From Anisus vortex (Eukaryota; Mollusca; Gastropoda; Planorbidae), in assembly GCA_949126835.1 (NCBI GenBank), contig OX421506.1, positions 27,541,441 through 27,605,440 of the forward strand: a stretch of 64,000 nt of DNA. The letters run 5' to 3'. Both the position numbers and the translations under genes were made by a program. This document shows positions 52,820 to 64,000 of this stretch, piece after piece. The notes beneath the pieces are model-generated. The model worked only from the letters and a program-made list of their open reading frames with translations. It did no database searches and was not told the origin of the DNA. Numbering within the stretch: the stretch's first letter is position 1; every line of letters starts with the position of its first letter.

Positions 52820-53010
52820 GTTTGTTTTTTTTTGGTGGCAGCGCGTTCGCATGACCATTTTGAAAGTCTTTATTTCCATTATTCGTAAGAAAAAAAAAGA
52901 GGCCCGAATTTTTCTGTGGGTCTTGAAGGGTGGTCATAAAAGATATTTCTGTTTGAAAATAAGAAGGCTTGGCGGTGTGCAGGCCACACCATTTCTTGTT
53001 AGTGGAGGCC
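52820..53010 (+). mobile_element. Possible degraded SINE-1
   Basis: GGTGGCAGCGCGTTCGCATG resembles the SINE-1 head and GGGTCTTGAAGGGTGGTC its body; box B is lost. Confidence 0.3.
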
Positions 53011-53459
53011 AAAAGAACTAATGTTTGCAACTTTACTAGTGTATATTTTTTCATATCTTAAATGTTTCATAAGCTATTAAGTAGAGAACTGACTCCTTTA
53101 AGTACGGTACTCGTAGTTTTAGTTTAGTCTTATATTTTTTATTATTGTTTTTAAAACTTAAATGATGTTTAGTTATTTGAATTCCCTAATATGTAAAATA
53201 TAGCACACAGGCTTATAAATATTAAATAGTTTTGTTTAAAATGTAGGCCTGTTAGAAGCCATTTTTTAAATACAATTCTATCTCATCAATGAAATTGAAT
53301 GCTTTAAAATAAAAGAATTCCTAATCCATCGCAGTTATCATTTTTTTTTCTTCTGCATTTTATACTCTTTTGCATCTAATATCCAATAGTATACAGATAT
53401 AAGTGTTAATAAATTTAATTGCGTGTATGCCTTACTGTGTTTAGTAGCTTAAATCAAAC

Positions 53460-53785
53460 CAAAGACTATAATAAAATAGATCGCTTGTTCTATTTTTAGA
53501 GCTTATAGGTTATTTTTTCGTGAGCATCCAATAACGCTATCTTAAATGAATTCTACGCTCGTTCGTTTGCCTAACGCTGTCTTAAATGACTTCTTCGCTT
53601 ATACGTTTATTCGCTGTATACAACTTTCGATTCTAATTTTAATTCTTCATTGAAAAAAATCATGGCGATTAAATAAAACGGAAGTCCGCAGTACAAAAGG
53701 GAATCGGGGATTCCGAAAAGAAGTCATTCGATTCATCAAATAGCAGAAATATTGAAGCAAGCGGTCCATCTTATTATAGTCTTTG
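53460..53785. mobile_element. MITE family M7, copy 2 (326 bp, 7-bp TSD)
   Basis: Termini CAAAGACTATAATAAAATAG and TCTTATTATAGTCTTTG; flanks ATCAAAC (53453-53459) and ATCAGAC (53786-53792), one mismatch. Inserted 250 bp upstream of the GALNT start codon, in the opposite internal orientation to copy 1. Confidence 0.82.
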
Positions 53786-54034
53786 ATCAGACTAAGTTCT
53801 ATTACAATTTATCTGTTTTGTGTATAATATCGCGTGCTTTCGAACGGTATATTGAAGACCATGATTGAAATTAATACTGCATTCATAGCGTTATAGATTC
53901 GTGACTCGCTAATCCAAAATATCTGACGTGTAGACAGAGAAAACTAGTCTATATGTACAAGCTGAGACCAGCGGATCAATAGAATGTTAAGCCGCCTTCA
54001 TGGGCTGTGAGCTATCCGCACCATTTAGCTAAAG

Positions 54035-57000
54035 ATGAGGCCACGACAAATTAAGAAGTTGGTCTACACAGCCACGGCAATCGTAATCGCGTATAATTTT
54101 ATCAAAGTAATGACATGGAGCGAGGATATTCATTACGACGAAGGCGTGAGAAATCGATTCCGTTTGGAGCAGAGAAAAGCTGGAGTCGACATCAGTGAAG
54201 ATGAAGTTGAGAGTATCGATGAGACGTTCACACAGGAAGGATACCCAATCAAATTCGTCCACGGGAGAGAGGTGGATAAGAACTCTGTGGACTATTCAAA
54301 TGTCACCCTGCCGCGTTTTGTGACGTCTGGAGACCAATGGAGTCCAGGTAGATGATTTTTCTAAACAAAAAAGCTCAGTTGTTGTTTTGTTTTAGTGATA
54401 ATAAGATATGAGAGATACTGCGATGATACCAATTTTAGAATGTGCGTGGTTGTCGATATGGACTTAAACATGTCAATTTTGTTATGTTTCTAAACCAATA
54501 TAACCATACCATTTTAACTAGGGGAAAAACGGTTGAAACCGCCAGATATCTGAGTAACCTTAGCAGTGATCAGTGTGGAAAGTTCTTTATAGAACGGGAC
54601 AAAGTCAATTGCAGAGGGAAGGAGTTGGGCGAAACGCAAGTAACACTTAAAGCTGCCGGACAAACTAGATGTACATGCATTTGCCTAGTTTAGAATGAAA
54701 CCTTTTGTAAGCAATAATTTGAATTTGCTCGCGGTCAGGAAAAAATTGTACGCCGGGCCGTATATGATCCGCGGGCTTGAGTTTGACACCTATGATTAAG
54801 ACTGTTTTGCGAATGGAGCAACAAGAAATCAAAACGTTTTAAAAGTGGGGAAATATATAATATGGTGATACATGTAGAAATGAAGAAGAGCTGACATGTT
54901 CCCACATAGAACACCACACACACCTTAAAAACGCTCAAAGGTGAAAACTAGAGCTTTCATTTTTTTTATCACTGGAGTAAGTGGCGAGCGAAGGTCTTTT
55001 GTTCGAATCCTGGCGAAGGCTAGGATTTGTTTTCGGGTCTGGAGGTTGTCCCTTGTTCTATCCAGACCTGATGGGTACCTGACCTTAGTTGGGGTAAAGG
55101 GTAAAGTAAAGGGCGTTGGGCATTGTGCTGGCCATACAATTCCCTACTATGCCGTGCCCAGAAACTGGTAAACGCTGCTTCACCGGCTCTGTGGATTAAT
55201 TTTAATCTCACGGAATACTTTAAATATTAAGCTATAAAACAAATTTTAAAATAGTTAACAAAATTTCAATTTAGGTATTTGACTTTTCTTTTAAAAAAAT
55301 ATTTGAGAAGCAATAGATTTTCTTGATATGAATTTATCAAAGGTCGTGTTTGTTTGTATCTTTGTTGCTATGTCACTATTTCCTACACAAAAAGTTTCAA
55401 CGGTCATAAAAATATTAGATTCCAATATTTTTAACTCTTAATTGTAATTTGACGTCAGCAAATTCATGCTTGAACGTGCTTGTGAAATATATATATAAAG
55501 ACATTTGATCCGAAATACTTGGACTTTTGCCACATTTGGCGTTAAGCTCGAACATTCGACCTGTCTGCGATTGGCGCATGACAGGGATTCTTAGGGCGTG
55601 GCTTCAATGTACCCTTTCATACATGAATATATCCGAAATGAACTAAGTGTCCGTCTCATTAAGTGAAAGTAATGAATTCAGTACGTTTAAGTATATGCTT
55701 CTAGACCCTCGCCAAACCGCTTTTGCACATAACCACTCATGTTTCCCAAAATGGAAGCGCAGATGCCCACATTTGAGTACATTCTATGTATCTTATTATT
55801 TTAAAAGTTGTAACAAAATTCTCACAACAAGACTAAACATGAAAACATTTTCCCGTCAGATGTGCCAGCATTTAGGCTAGGTTGAGGAAACTAGGAAAAC
55901 TTTTCCTATTAATTTAACTCACATGAAGTTGGATGAATACAATGAAGCGTGATACAATTCACTTCATAAATCAGTACCAGAGGCTCAGGAGCATGCTTAG
56001 AGCAGGCTCAATGGGCAAGCCCATGAACAGGGCATGTTTAAAGCCTATACAAATTATACAAATGGTTTTTTAATTTAAAATGCGGCCTTCCCCACCAGCC
56101 TTGGACGTTCTAGTGTTAATGGAAATCGTTAATTACGTCGCAACTGCTCATGTGATCTTGAAACCTATATTATATATAAAAAAAAAGCAACAACCACAGA
56201 AATATAATGTTTATTTTTGTTCGATTTCAGTTGTTCAGTCTTTCAGCATTGTGAGGATTTAAAATATATATCGTTGTTTTAGTAGGACACAATTTGTATA
56301 ATCTCTAACCCGGTGTTCATGTATGGAATAAACGAGTGACGTTTTACGATAGAAACAATGACGTAGGAGTTAGATTGAACGTAGCGTAGATTTGGCAGAG
56401 AACGTTAGACGACCTTAAGATTTGGTAGCGGCAAGACGTGTTAGACTAGGCAATATAAACTGTTGTATATTTATATTCATTTTGTATATAAACTTGTTGG
56501 AGAATTCTGAATTAAATCTCAGTTATCATTTTACGACAAGCCGGCAGTTTGTTTATTGATTGTTAGTAATGAATGTGATCTCCCTGAGAGTTGTGTAAGT
56601 AACATTTATAAAATAACGGTCACAAGCATCTATAAACAATATTTGATACTATTCAAAACAAATATTAGTACACAAGGATAGAAATATATTTATGCAATAG
56701 ACATGCACGCATACTATCATACCATTTATCATACAAGAGAAATGTATCATTAGGAGTCAGCTATTGTATTTTCTGGCTGACTGGCGATTCTGTTCAAAAA
56801 TTCGCATTGACAGAGGAACAAAAGAGTTCCTAAATCTTCCTGTTTTAGTTCTGATCAAAAGAATTCGACCACTTCGACTAGATCTGATGAAGCTGTCGTG
56901 TAAGGGAATGAACAATTGTGCGCAAAGTTCTGGAGGATTTTTTTTGCAATAATAGATTCTGATAGGTAGGCGCCTTGATTTAAACTTAACTCCAAGAGCT

Positions 57001-60000
57001 GGAAGCTGTGTATGTGTTGTACGAGAGGCTTTGTTTATTAGGCTGTCTATACGGCGCTTGTATAAATGCAGTGGCATTACCATACCAATAGGTGATCGCA
57101 AAGGTGCTGATGTTACCGACATTTGTAAAACACATTCTAAAGCAGTGTCGTAATTAGCGTACTTACTGACTGGCTCAAACCTGTCCTACACTGCTGTATG
57201 TTCATTCATTAGTAAAAGTGTCCACTACCTCTTCCATTATTTAACAGCCTTTTAAAAGTATTATTCAAAAATGTATTGTAGTGGTTATGTATTGTATTGC
57301 ATTTCACCCGCATGGTTGATTTTTCGTTTTAATCTATTTGACGCCCCCTGGTTAAGGAGAAGATGGAAAACCCTTCCAGTTCGATGAGCTGGACCCCCAC
57401 GAGAACAAGAAAAGGCGGAAATCTATCCGAGTTCACATGTTTGACGTCATGGTGAGTGACGTCATCTCAGTCCATAGATCTCTACCTGACGTCAGATCTG
57501 ATAGGTATGTGGCATCGTTAGTTCTTTGTTTCGATTTAATATTCAGAATCTAGAAGAAAATAAATATTAGTTAGTGTGAGTCTACTCTATATTTTATATG
57601 TCTATAAAACTGTATAATAATATCTGCCTTTCTACCTATGTATCTATCTATCCATCTATCTATCAATCCATCTATCACTTTCTCTTTAAATCTCTCTATC
57701 TATCTCTCAATTATATATCTTTGTTTAATTCACTATAACTATCCATGTAGGCCTATATATATATATGCTTTCCTATCCGTCTACCCGTCGAGATGTCTAG
57801 ATGACCTTCACTTCCCCTATATCTCTTCAGTTTATGGTCTATTTCTTTCTCACTATCTAATTATCTTCCTATCTATCTATAACTTTACAGTATTGTCAAA
57901 CATTCATAAAAATTAAGATTTTAACAAATATAATTCAAAAGCTCTGCAGTTCACAAAATCGTTAAACCCAATCCTGGCGACAACTAGTCATCGCTCCTTT
58001 ACAATTTTAAATGGAGAGGAACTTTTTTTTTCTTTGGGCTTTAACATTAGGCCTAAATAAATTCAGACATAGCAGGCTAGAAAACCTCTATTTAAATCAA
58101 TAAAACCTACATAACAACTCGGAGAGCAAGGCCACCAAAATAACAGCTCAGTTTTTAGGAAAATCCCTCTATAATAACAGCCTAGGTAAAGGTATAAACC
58201 CACCAAAACTAAAAGCTCGGGTCAGGTGGATAATCCACCAAACTAATAGTTAAAGTTGGAAGGAAAGGCTATCAAACTATCAGCTCAGGATAGGCGAAAA
58301 CCCACAAAATAAACAGCTCCAGTTGTGAGGGAAAACCTGCAGAATAAATAGCTCAAGTTAGGGGAAAACCCACAGAATAAACCGCTCAAGTTGTGAGGGA
58401 AAACCTGCAGAATAAACAGCTCAAGTTAGGGGAAAACCCACAGAATGAACCGCTCAAGTTGTGTGGGAAAACCTGCAGAATAAACAGCTCAAGTTAGGGG
58501 AAAACCCGCAGAATAAACAGCTCAGCTTAGGGGAAAACCCACAGAATAAACCGCTCAAGTTGTGAGGGAAAACCCGCAGAATAAACAGCTCAAGTTAGGG
58601 GAAAACCCGCAGAATAAACAGCTCAAGTTAGGGGAAAACCCGCAGAATAAACAGCTCAAGTTAGGGGAAAACCCGCAGAATAAACGGCTCGAACTAGAGG
58701 GAAAATTCGTTGAACAAACAGCTTAGGCTACAAGGAACTCCTCCCAACCCCCACCCCCCCCCCCCCTTTCCGAAAGACAAGGTCAGACTAAAGGGGACGA
58801 GAGCACTGTACCTGGACAAACGCCTGTAAGTTCTCAATTAAAACTCATTCCTTAAGAAAAAAAAATATATATAAAAGGAGGAGAATGAAGCAAAGACGTT
58901 ATTGTTTGTTTCTTAAAGTTTCCCGTGATGGGGAGTAACTTGCATCCCCCGCTCCATCTTTACATCTTGCGGGCGGCGTCCATACTCTTAGACTGACATA
59001 GCTACCAACAAAAATAAATACAAAAAAAAAAAATAAACATATAAAATAGATTGTGAACTATAATAATACATATTATACAGATATACAACAAATAAAGAGT
59101 TAAAAGCTCACACGGTTACCGGCAAATTTAAATACAATAAAATGGGCCAGTGACTAAAGAACAGAATAATAAATTATTTCATACGAGGGTGACGGTTATC
59201 AGAAACGTACGCAGAAAGTAGCCCCGAAGCTTAGGTGTAGACGATGTAGTTATATATAAAAGTCCTTAACTAAAAGATATTTCCAGAATCAACTCCTTTC
59301 ATGCATTTTATATTTATATATATGTTTATATGTGTTGTTATATTCCGTTTCCTCTGTCACGTGTCAGGTTGTTCTTTTTATTTGTTTCCTCTGTCAGGTG
59401 TAAGGGAGAGCAGCATGTGAATGCACCGACATCGTCAGTGGTCATAGTGTTCCACAACGAGGCTTGGAGCACGCTGATCAGGACGATCTCAAGCGTCCTG
59501 GACAGAACCCCGGCCCACCTTCTGGCCGCGGTTGTACTGGTAGACGACGCTTCCACACTGGGTAAGGCAGCATTGTACGTGTGTATGTGTGTGTGTCTGA
59601 AGTTGCATTCATAGACTTTGAAGAGTGGGAAGTTGCATTCACAGCATTTGAATAGTGGGAAGTTGCATTCACAGCATTTGAAGTGTGGGAAATGGGCCGT
59701 ATTGCTGCTGAGAGTTAACACCCTTGCCCATTTTACAATTACGGTATATTAGATTGACTTGTATAAGGGGCAAGGGAGTTAACTCTAAGCAGCAATACGG
59801 CCCATTGCATTCACAGCATTTGAAGTGTGGGAAATTGCATTCACAGCATTTGTAGTGCGGGAAATTGCATTCACTGCATTTGAAGTGTGGGAAATTGCAT
59901 TCACAGCATTTGAAGTGTGTGAAGTGGCAATCACTAACTTGTGTGTATGTGTGGTCTACATATGGCCGTAGAAGCAAAGTTACGTGTGGACTATGCAGTG

Positions 60001-63000
60001 ATTATTTTGTCACGTATTATCCTACTCTTCAACTGATGTCAAATACCTTTATAAAAAAAAAGTACCGTTTGGTTAATAACTGTACTGCTCCACCATCATT
60101 CAAACTGGTAGAGTAGCGGTATTTCGGCTCCATAAGTCCTGGGTTCGAATTCAGGCTGACGCCAAGGTTTTCTTCCCGGGTATTGAGGTATCCCCGAGTC
60201 TACCCAGCTCTTGTGGCTACCTGACACTTGTTGGGGAAAAGAAAAAAGTTGTTGGGCATTGTACTGGTCACCTAATTCCCTCTTAGTAGCGAACGCGTCT
60301 ACGCATGGTTTGAAATATATGTGTAACTTTTTAAGTTTCTTTATGTAGCTTCCATATACTTAAAAGGCCATTGACAAGTCTTAATGAGGCTTGATCTTTT
60401 CAATAGGTCAGGGTTTAGCGAGCTCAAGAACTTCCGGTCTAACTCCGGCAACAACAAAAAATGCTTTTACTGGTGTTTGACCATAGACTATAATATACAT
60501 GGACCGCTTGCTTTAGTATTTCTGCTTATATGTTGACTTCAAACACTGATTTTCGGAATTCCCATTGTAAATAAAGTAATTGCTATACAGGAAATAAAGT
60601 TATTGCTTTACAAGTTCCGTTTTATTTAATCGCTATGATTTTCTCAATGAAAAATTAGAATCGAAAGTTGTACAGAGCGGAAACATTTATAGATCAGTGT
60701 TGTGTGCGCACGGAAAAAGAACATAAGCTCTAAAAATAGGTCCATCTTATTATAGTTAATGATAATAGGATTAAGTATACAAGTATTCATTTAAAGTCGA
60801 AAAAAATGTGGTTTAATAAAACGGAACATGTATGACAATTACTTTATTGAGAATCGGGAATTGCAAAGAAAGAAGATAATAGCATAAAAAACTAAAGCAA
60901 GCGGTCCGTGTATATTATAGTCTATGGTTTGACAATTAATTTAAACCTGGACGGCCTGTACTGGTCTTTTTGGGAACATACTAAGGCTAAAAGATTAGTT
61001 ATAAGGAATCCGTTTTTAACATCAAAAGGGAGTATGCGATAATTAATGTTCAAAGTATTAGTCGCGTTAAAGTAAATTTAGCTTACTGTGAAAAATAAAG
61101 TAGTCAAGTGTAGCGGTTCCTGGCTTATTAAAAAACATGATCTATAGTATTCTATAGTGATTAAGGAGTTTCCAAATTGTTAATGGCGCTCTCAACCACT
61201 CACTGGGTTAGGGGTTACGTTAAGAACAGTGTGAGTGTCTTCAAATAAGTGGGAGATGTATTGTCTCAATGACATTGGCGGTCTACTAAAGAGTTCCTCA
61301 AAGTGTTCATCAGCCCATAGATTTCACTGATCTTGATATTTGTTAATGGGTGTCATTCTCTGCCTTTAGACGGTTCTTCCTGCTTCGCTGCGTTGGTTAT
61401 TAGTGCCCCTGTGCGTGTATACTGTCGCTAGGGAATCATTAACACAATGTCTGGTCCCCTTGTAGTTGTATCGTTCTGTCTTGATTCTTGACTGGCTGCC
61501 ACTCATTAAAGATCCTAGCACTCCATGGGCACATACCGATGGTAAAACCTTCTAAATGGTCGTGGTTTTCGTCTACTACAGACACAATCCATTTGCTCAT
61601 CGTCAGAAGATTCGTCTGCTGGTTTGCTTCCATTAACATGGAATGTTGTGATTCGGAATGTTCCAGTCTTCTGTTAGTTGTAGAAGTCCATAGCTATCTA
61701 GAGTTCGTTTGAATGCGTAGTTTTTTTGTTACTTGTTTAAAGTAGGGATGTTAAAAACCGTTTTTTTTTTCAAAACCGGTTTTCGGATCTACAAAACCGG
61801 TTTAAACCGGATTTCGGTTTCCCCTTCCCCTGCGCAATGTCACAAGTCACAGGCCGGAAAAGCCAAATGTGCGTAGCTTAGTAGGAATATTTGAAAAATA
61901 TATCAAACTTAATTAGTGTTTAATATATAATATATTTCTATTGTAGTACTTCATTAAAAACTGAATTCTAGAATCATTTTTCTTTAAGGCAAAACAGAAA
62001 AAAGTCTATATAAAACTAAATATAGATATAGATCTTTCGTCTGGCAGTGGATATTAATCAGGGTTATCTAGATTATACAATGCAGGAATAATTGCGTCAC
62101 GAACAATCTAAATATAGTTTGTTTTACACTATAGATCTATCTAAGTTTTTTGTTGTTTTAGCTGGGTTTCCTAATGTTATGTTATGTCTTCTGTTGGTTT
62201 GGCTATTGATTTTGTATTGTTTTGGCTTGTTGGATACAATTTATTTTAACACGAAGATGTAGAAAAGATAAACTGTGTATATCCTATCAGGTCAAAAGCT
62301 GAGACAGTGTGTAAAGATGAGAGCGCGATATCTAACTCGGTTCATACTAATGAGACTTGATAAGAGGAACTCATTTACACTATAGAGAAGCAATGCTAAT
62401 AGCACGGTCAAGAAGAACTTGAGCTAGAACCAGAGACCAAAGCTGACTGTACTCAAGTTAGGGATCCGGTGTTCTTATAGGCCCACATTTGTAAAAAAAA
62501 AAGCTAACAAAACATAGTTCTGTGTTATACTACTGCAGGGGTCGGGAACCTTTTTGTCTGAGAGAGCCATGGACACCACATATTTTGAAAAGTAATTCTG
62601 TGAGAGCCTTACCATATGTTAAAAACAAAAAATTCAAGTAAATTTTCCTTTAATTACAATGAATGCAGGGTTGCTATTTTTCTGTCTTTTAGGATAGCAG
62701 AGTTTATCTCCTTTATCTTTTCTGATGCTGAGCTGCAGTAGACTTTAGCTCATTTGTAGAATGAAATATTGATATGAAATTAATATGTAAATCAAAGGAG
62801 TGTAAAGAATTTTTTTTATAATCGAACATTTGTCTGCTAGCCAGATGCAGCCATCAATAGAGCCACATCTGGCTCGCGAGCCATAGGTTCCCGACCCCTA
62901 ATCTATAGATACATAAAAAGACAAAACGAAAATTCAAGCAATAAGTTTGGGAATAAAAATAGGTGATTCTTCACAATCCATCGTTTTCTTTTGGCAACAT

Positions 63001-63418
63001 CTTTTAAAAATGAATTAAAACTTCTTTCCCCACATCTTTTCTTACTCGCAGTGCAGCTTATAACGTAGCACACAGACATGTTTTGTCAGTAAATGAACGA
63101 ATTGGACCGGAAATGTTGGTACACGATATATTAAAATTGTTCAGGTTCACCGTGCATGAAAAATCATGAAGACTTGTCAATGGAAACTTCACATTTGATT
63201 GTAATACTGTATGTCATTGTACCTGTCCCATGACTGTACTTATCTTCATACAGATTACTTAAAGCTGCCCCTAGAAAAGTACTTGAAAACCCTGAAAAAA
63301 GTTCGTCTGATCAGGGCTACTCGTAAACTGGGCACTGTCCAAGCACGTAACCTTGGTTACCAGTACGCCAAGAAGGACATCGTCATATTTATGGAGTCTC
63401 ACGTGGAGTGTCTGCCAG
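54035..63418 (+). CDS. Polypeptide N-acetylgalactosaminyltransferase-like, 5' part, four exons
   Basis: Exons 54035-54347, 57357-57504, 59398-59561 and 63254-63418 join in phase (ends 1, 2, 1, 1); the gene continues beyond the window. Exon 1 starts at ATG and encodes a short basic cytoplasmic tail and a membrane anchor ([18 protein letters not shown]), as in type II Golgi enzymes, then an acidic stem. Exon 2 has [16 protein letters not shown] and RSLPDVRSD. Exon 3 has [20 protein letters not shown] and VVLVDDAST, the UDP-sugar binding part of the GT2-like fold. Exon 4 has [15 protein letters not shown] and [11 protein letters not shown]. The family starts mucin-type O-glycosylation by moving GalNAc from UDP-GalNAc to Ser/Thr. 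Here the usual DXH reads ESH. I cannot assign a numbered GALNT orthologue. Confidence 0.9.
54975..55212 (+). mobile_element. SINE-1 copy in GALNT intron 1
   Basis: 5' truncated; begins in GGCGAGCGAAGGTCTTTTGT, box B TTCGAATCCTGGCG, body complete. Confidence 0.72.
55215..57356. other. GALNT intron 1, 3' part
   Basis: Mostly unrecognised AT-rich sequence. 56290-56620 has a promoter-like stretch (TATATAAACTTG then AATTAAA) that could be a solo LTR, but borders were not found. A 121-codon minus-strand frame at 56757-57122 has no recognisable domain. Confidence 0.35.
57628..57715 (+). repeat. CTAT-type microsatellite
   Basis: Degenerate TATC/CATC repeats in GALNT intron 2; a smaller patch recurs near 57855-57880. 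Confidence 0.85.
58090..58720 (+). repeat. 33-35-bp minisatellite in GALNT intron 2
   Basis: Units such as TTAGGGGAAAACCCGCAGAA TAAACAGCTCAAG and a TTGTGAGGGAAAACCTGC variant alternate in the middle. The array decays at its left edge and is followed by a poly-C run at about 58751-58767. Confidence 0.9.
59605..59935 (+). repeat. 30-bp minisatellite in GALNT intron 3, split by a MITE
   Basis: Units of GGGAAGTTGCATTCACAGCA TTTGAAGTGT type, three before and four after the 110-bp MITE. Minus-strand frames with repeated [10 protein letters not shown] come from this repeat and are not a gene. Confidence 0.9.
59694..59803. mobile_element. Small palindromic MITE (110 bp) inside a minisatellite
   Basis: Ends GGGCCGTATTGCTGCTGAGA and TAAGCAGCAATACGGCCC are inverted and the pairing continues (GTTAACACCCTTGCCC / GGGGCAAGGGAGTTAAC), about 38 bp in all. 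Comparison with intact minisatellite units shows clean insertion with a 2-bp AT duplication. GALNT intron 3. Confidence 0.75.
60105..60290 (+). mobile_element. SINE-1 copy, diverged, in GALNT intron 3
   Basis: GGTAGAGTAGCGG head, GGGTTCGAATTCAGG box B, TCTACCCAGCTCTTGTGGCT body. Confidence 0.6.
60482..60926. mobile_element. MITE family M7, copy 3 (445 bp, 7-bp TSD), enlarged
   Basis: Termini CATAGACTATAATATACATG and GTATATTATAGTCTATG; flanks GTTTGAC exactly repeated (60475-60481, 60927-60933). An internal near-terminus (AGGTCCATCTTATTATAGTT) at about 60740 suggests a nested or partly duplicated copy. In GALNT intron 3. Confidence 0.85.
61230..61640 (-). mobile_element. Probable degraded LINE fragment
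   Basis: On the minus strand around 61230-61350 the translation contains [17 protein letters not shown], resembling the segment before the RT core of non-LTR elements. Neighbouring frames up to 61640 are open but unrecognised. Confidence 0.4.
62536..62900. mobile_element. hAT-like MITE (CAGGGGTCGGGAACC ends)
   Basis: The left end CAGGGGTCGGGAACCT and right end AGGTTCCCGACCCCTA are inverted repeats, 365 bp apart, with AGAGCCATGG / GAGCCACATCTGGCTCGCGA subterminal sequence. No clean 8-bp duplication was found. In GALNT intron 3. Confidence 0.7.
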
Positions 63419-64000
63419 GTAGGATGACTCTATTAAACCATTGCAAACTCATTTATCTACCTACCTTCCTACCTATCAATGGTTAAGATGTAGAAACTCA
63501 TTTGCGAAACAGAGCGTTTTAAGCGTCTCTGATTTGGCCAGACCGATTTTGGCGCGTACGATATTTTGGTGTGGCTATTTTGGCGCAGAGTTCATTTAGG
63601 CGCAGGGCGCATAAGGGAATTATTTATGTAAAAGCTTCAAGCCAATTGTTCACTGGAATGAGCTTGTTTCAAAATGCCATTTTCCAGTTTATGTCATCTT
63701 CCAGTTTATGCCATTTTCCAGTTTATCCGAATCTTCAAAGCAACACCTACCAGCATTAAAACAAAAAAGAGTTAGTAACGGCCGTAAGACTGTCCACCAT
63801 TCTAATTCATTGACCAACCGTTCTAAAAGTATCTTATCTTTTATCATTCTCAACTACTCTACTATCATGCTGTCAAGTTATTTGACAGGTATGATCAAGA
63901 ATAATCTAATCATCTTATTGTCAATCGTGATTTATTAGATTTGAAATCATAAGAATGTGCACGTATTTTTCTTTAGCCATCATAATAAACACATTTTTTA

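Larger units (their letters stand above)
50892..54034. other. Intergenic region between the second TNFR-like gene and GALNT
   Basis: Holds a LINE B 3' end, a 47-bp duplication, a SINE-2, a possible SINE-1 and an M7 MITE. 52190-52800 and 53010-53450 show nothing recognised. The GALNT promoter should be just left of 54035; no clear TATA box is visible. Confidence 0.55.
60934..63253. other. GALNT intron 3, 3' part
   Basis: A degraded LINE (61.2-61.6 kb), a GGGATGTTAAAAACCG / AAAACCGGTTTT patch at 61744-61820 that resembles a hAT end, and the 365-bp MITE. The rest shows nothing recognised. Confidence 0.5.

Noticed and set aside
56757..57122. Minus-strand 121-codon frame in GALNT intron 1
   Set aside because: Starts with ATG, but no domain, no splice support and a composition like that of neighbouring non-coding DNA. 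Could be a repeat remnant; not supported as a gene.
59338..59977. Minus-strand cysteine-rich frames (repeated CCECNFP)
   Set aside because: They come from the 30-bp minisatellite and MITE in the GALNT intron and from the antisense of exon 3.

Overview
This is eukaryotic nuclear DNA: AT-rich, intron-rich and crowded with tRNA-derived SINEs, truncated LINEs, MITEs and minisatellites. All protein genes are split by introns with GT..AG borders. The gene set (a ciliary EF-hand protein, a mitochondrial presequence protease, TNF-receptor-like membrane proteins, a GalNAc-transferase) fits a bilaterian animal. My best guess is a heterobranch (freshwater pulmonate-type) gastropod, but that is recognition of overall character and not a proof.

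Layout. (1) About 0.8-6.1 kb, minus strand: the 5' part of an EFHB (CFAP21)-like gene, seven phase-consistent coding exons, running off the left edge. (2) 6.6-36.2 kb, plus strand: a complete PITRM1 (presequence protease) gene. I reconstruct 26 coding exons that join in phase to 1017 codons. EFHB and PITRM1 are head to head with about 507 bp between start codons. (3) PITRM1 intron 12 (about 10.1 kb) holds a 7.1-kb LTR retrotransposon, inserted antisense between two arrays of one 27-bp minisatellite. Its two 599-bp LTRs look identical, it has 4-bp target duplications, an 18-nt tRNA-Pro-type primer binding site, and the domain order Gag-PR-IN-RT-RNaseH. That order, with a Ty3/Gypsy-type RT, is the hallmark of Gmr1-like elements, and the Gag has a SCAN-like segment. 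(4) 36-44.7 kb: a repeat-rich intergenic region. (5) 44.76-45.40 and 50.32-50.89 kb: two TNFR-superfamily paralogues with almost identical cysteine spacing, a transmembrane segment and short tails with no death domain. (6) 54.0-63.4 kb: the 5' part of a polypeptide GalNAc-transferase gene, four exons seen, running off the right edge, with ESH where the family has the metal-binding DXH.

Repeats of note. A SINE family (SINE-2 here) shares its 3' tail with a LINE family also present, a SINE/LINE partnership. A MITE family has three copies, each flanked by a 7-bp duplication. There are hAT-like MITEs and a small palindromic MITE inside a minisatellite in the GALNT intron.

The genes are not an operon. 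The only regulatory link the layout suggests is a possible shared EFHB/PITRM1 promoter region. All domain calls come from reading translations by eye; no database search was run.
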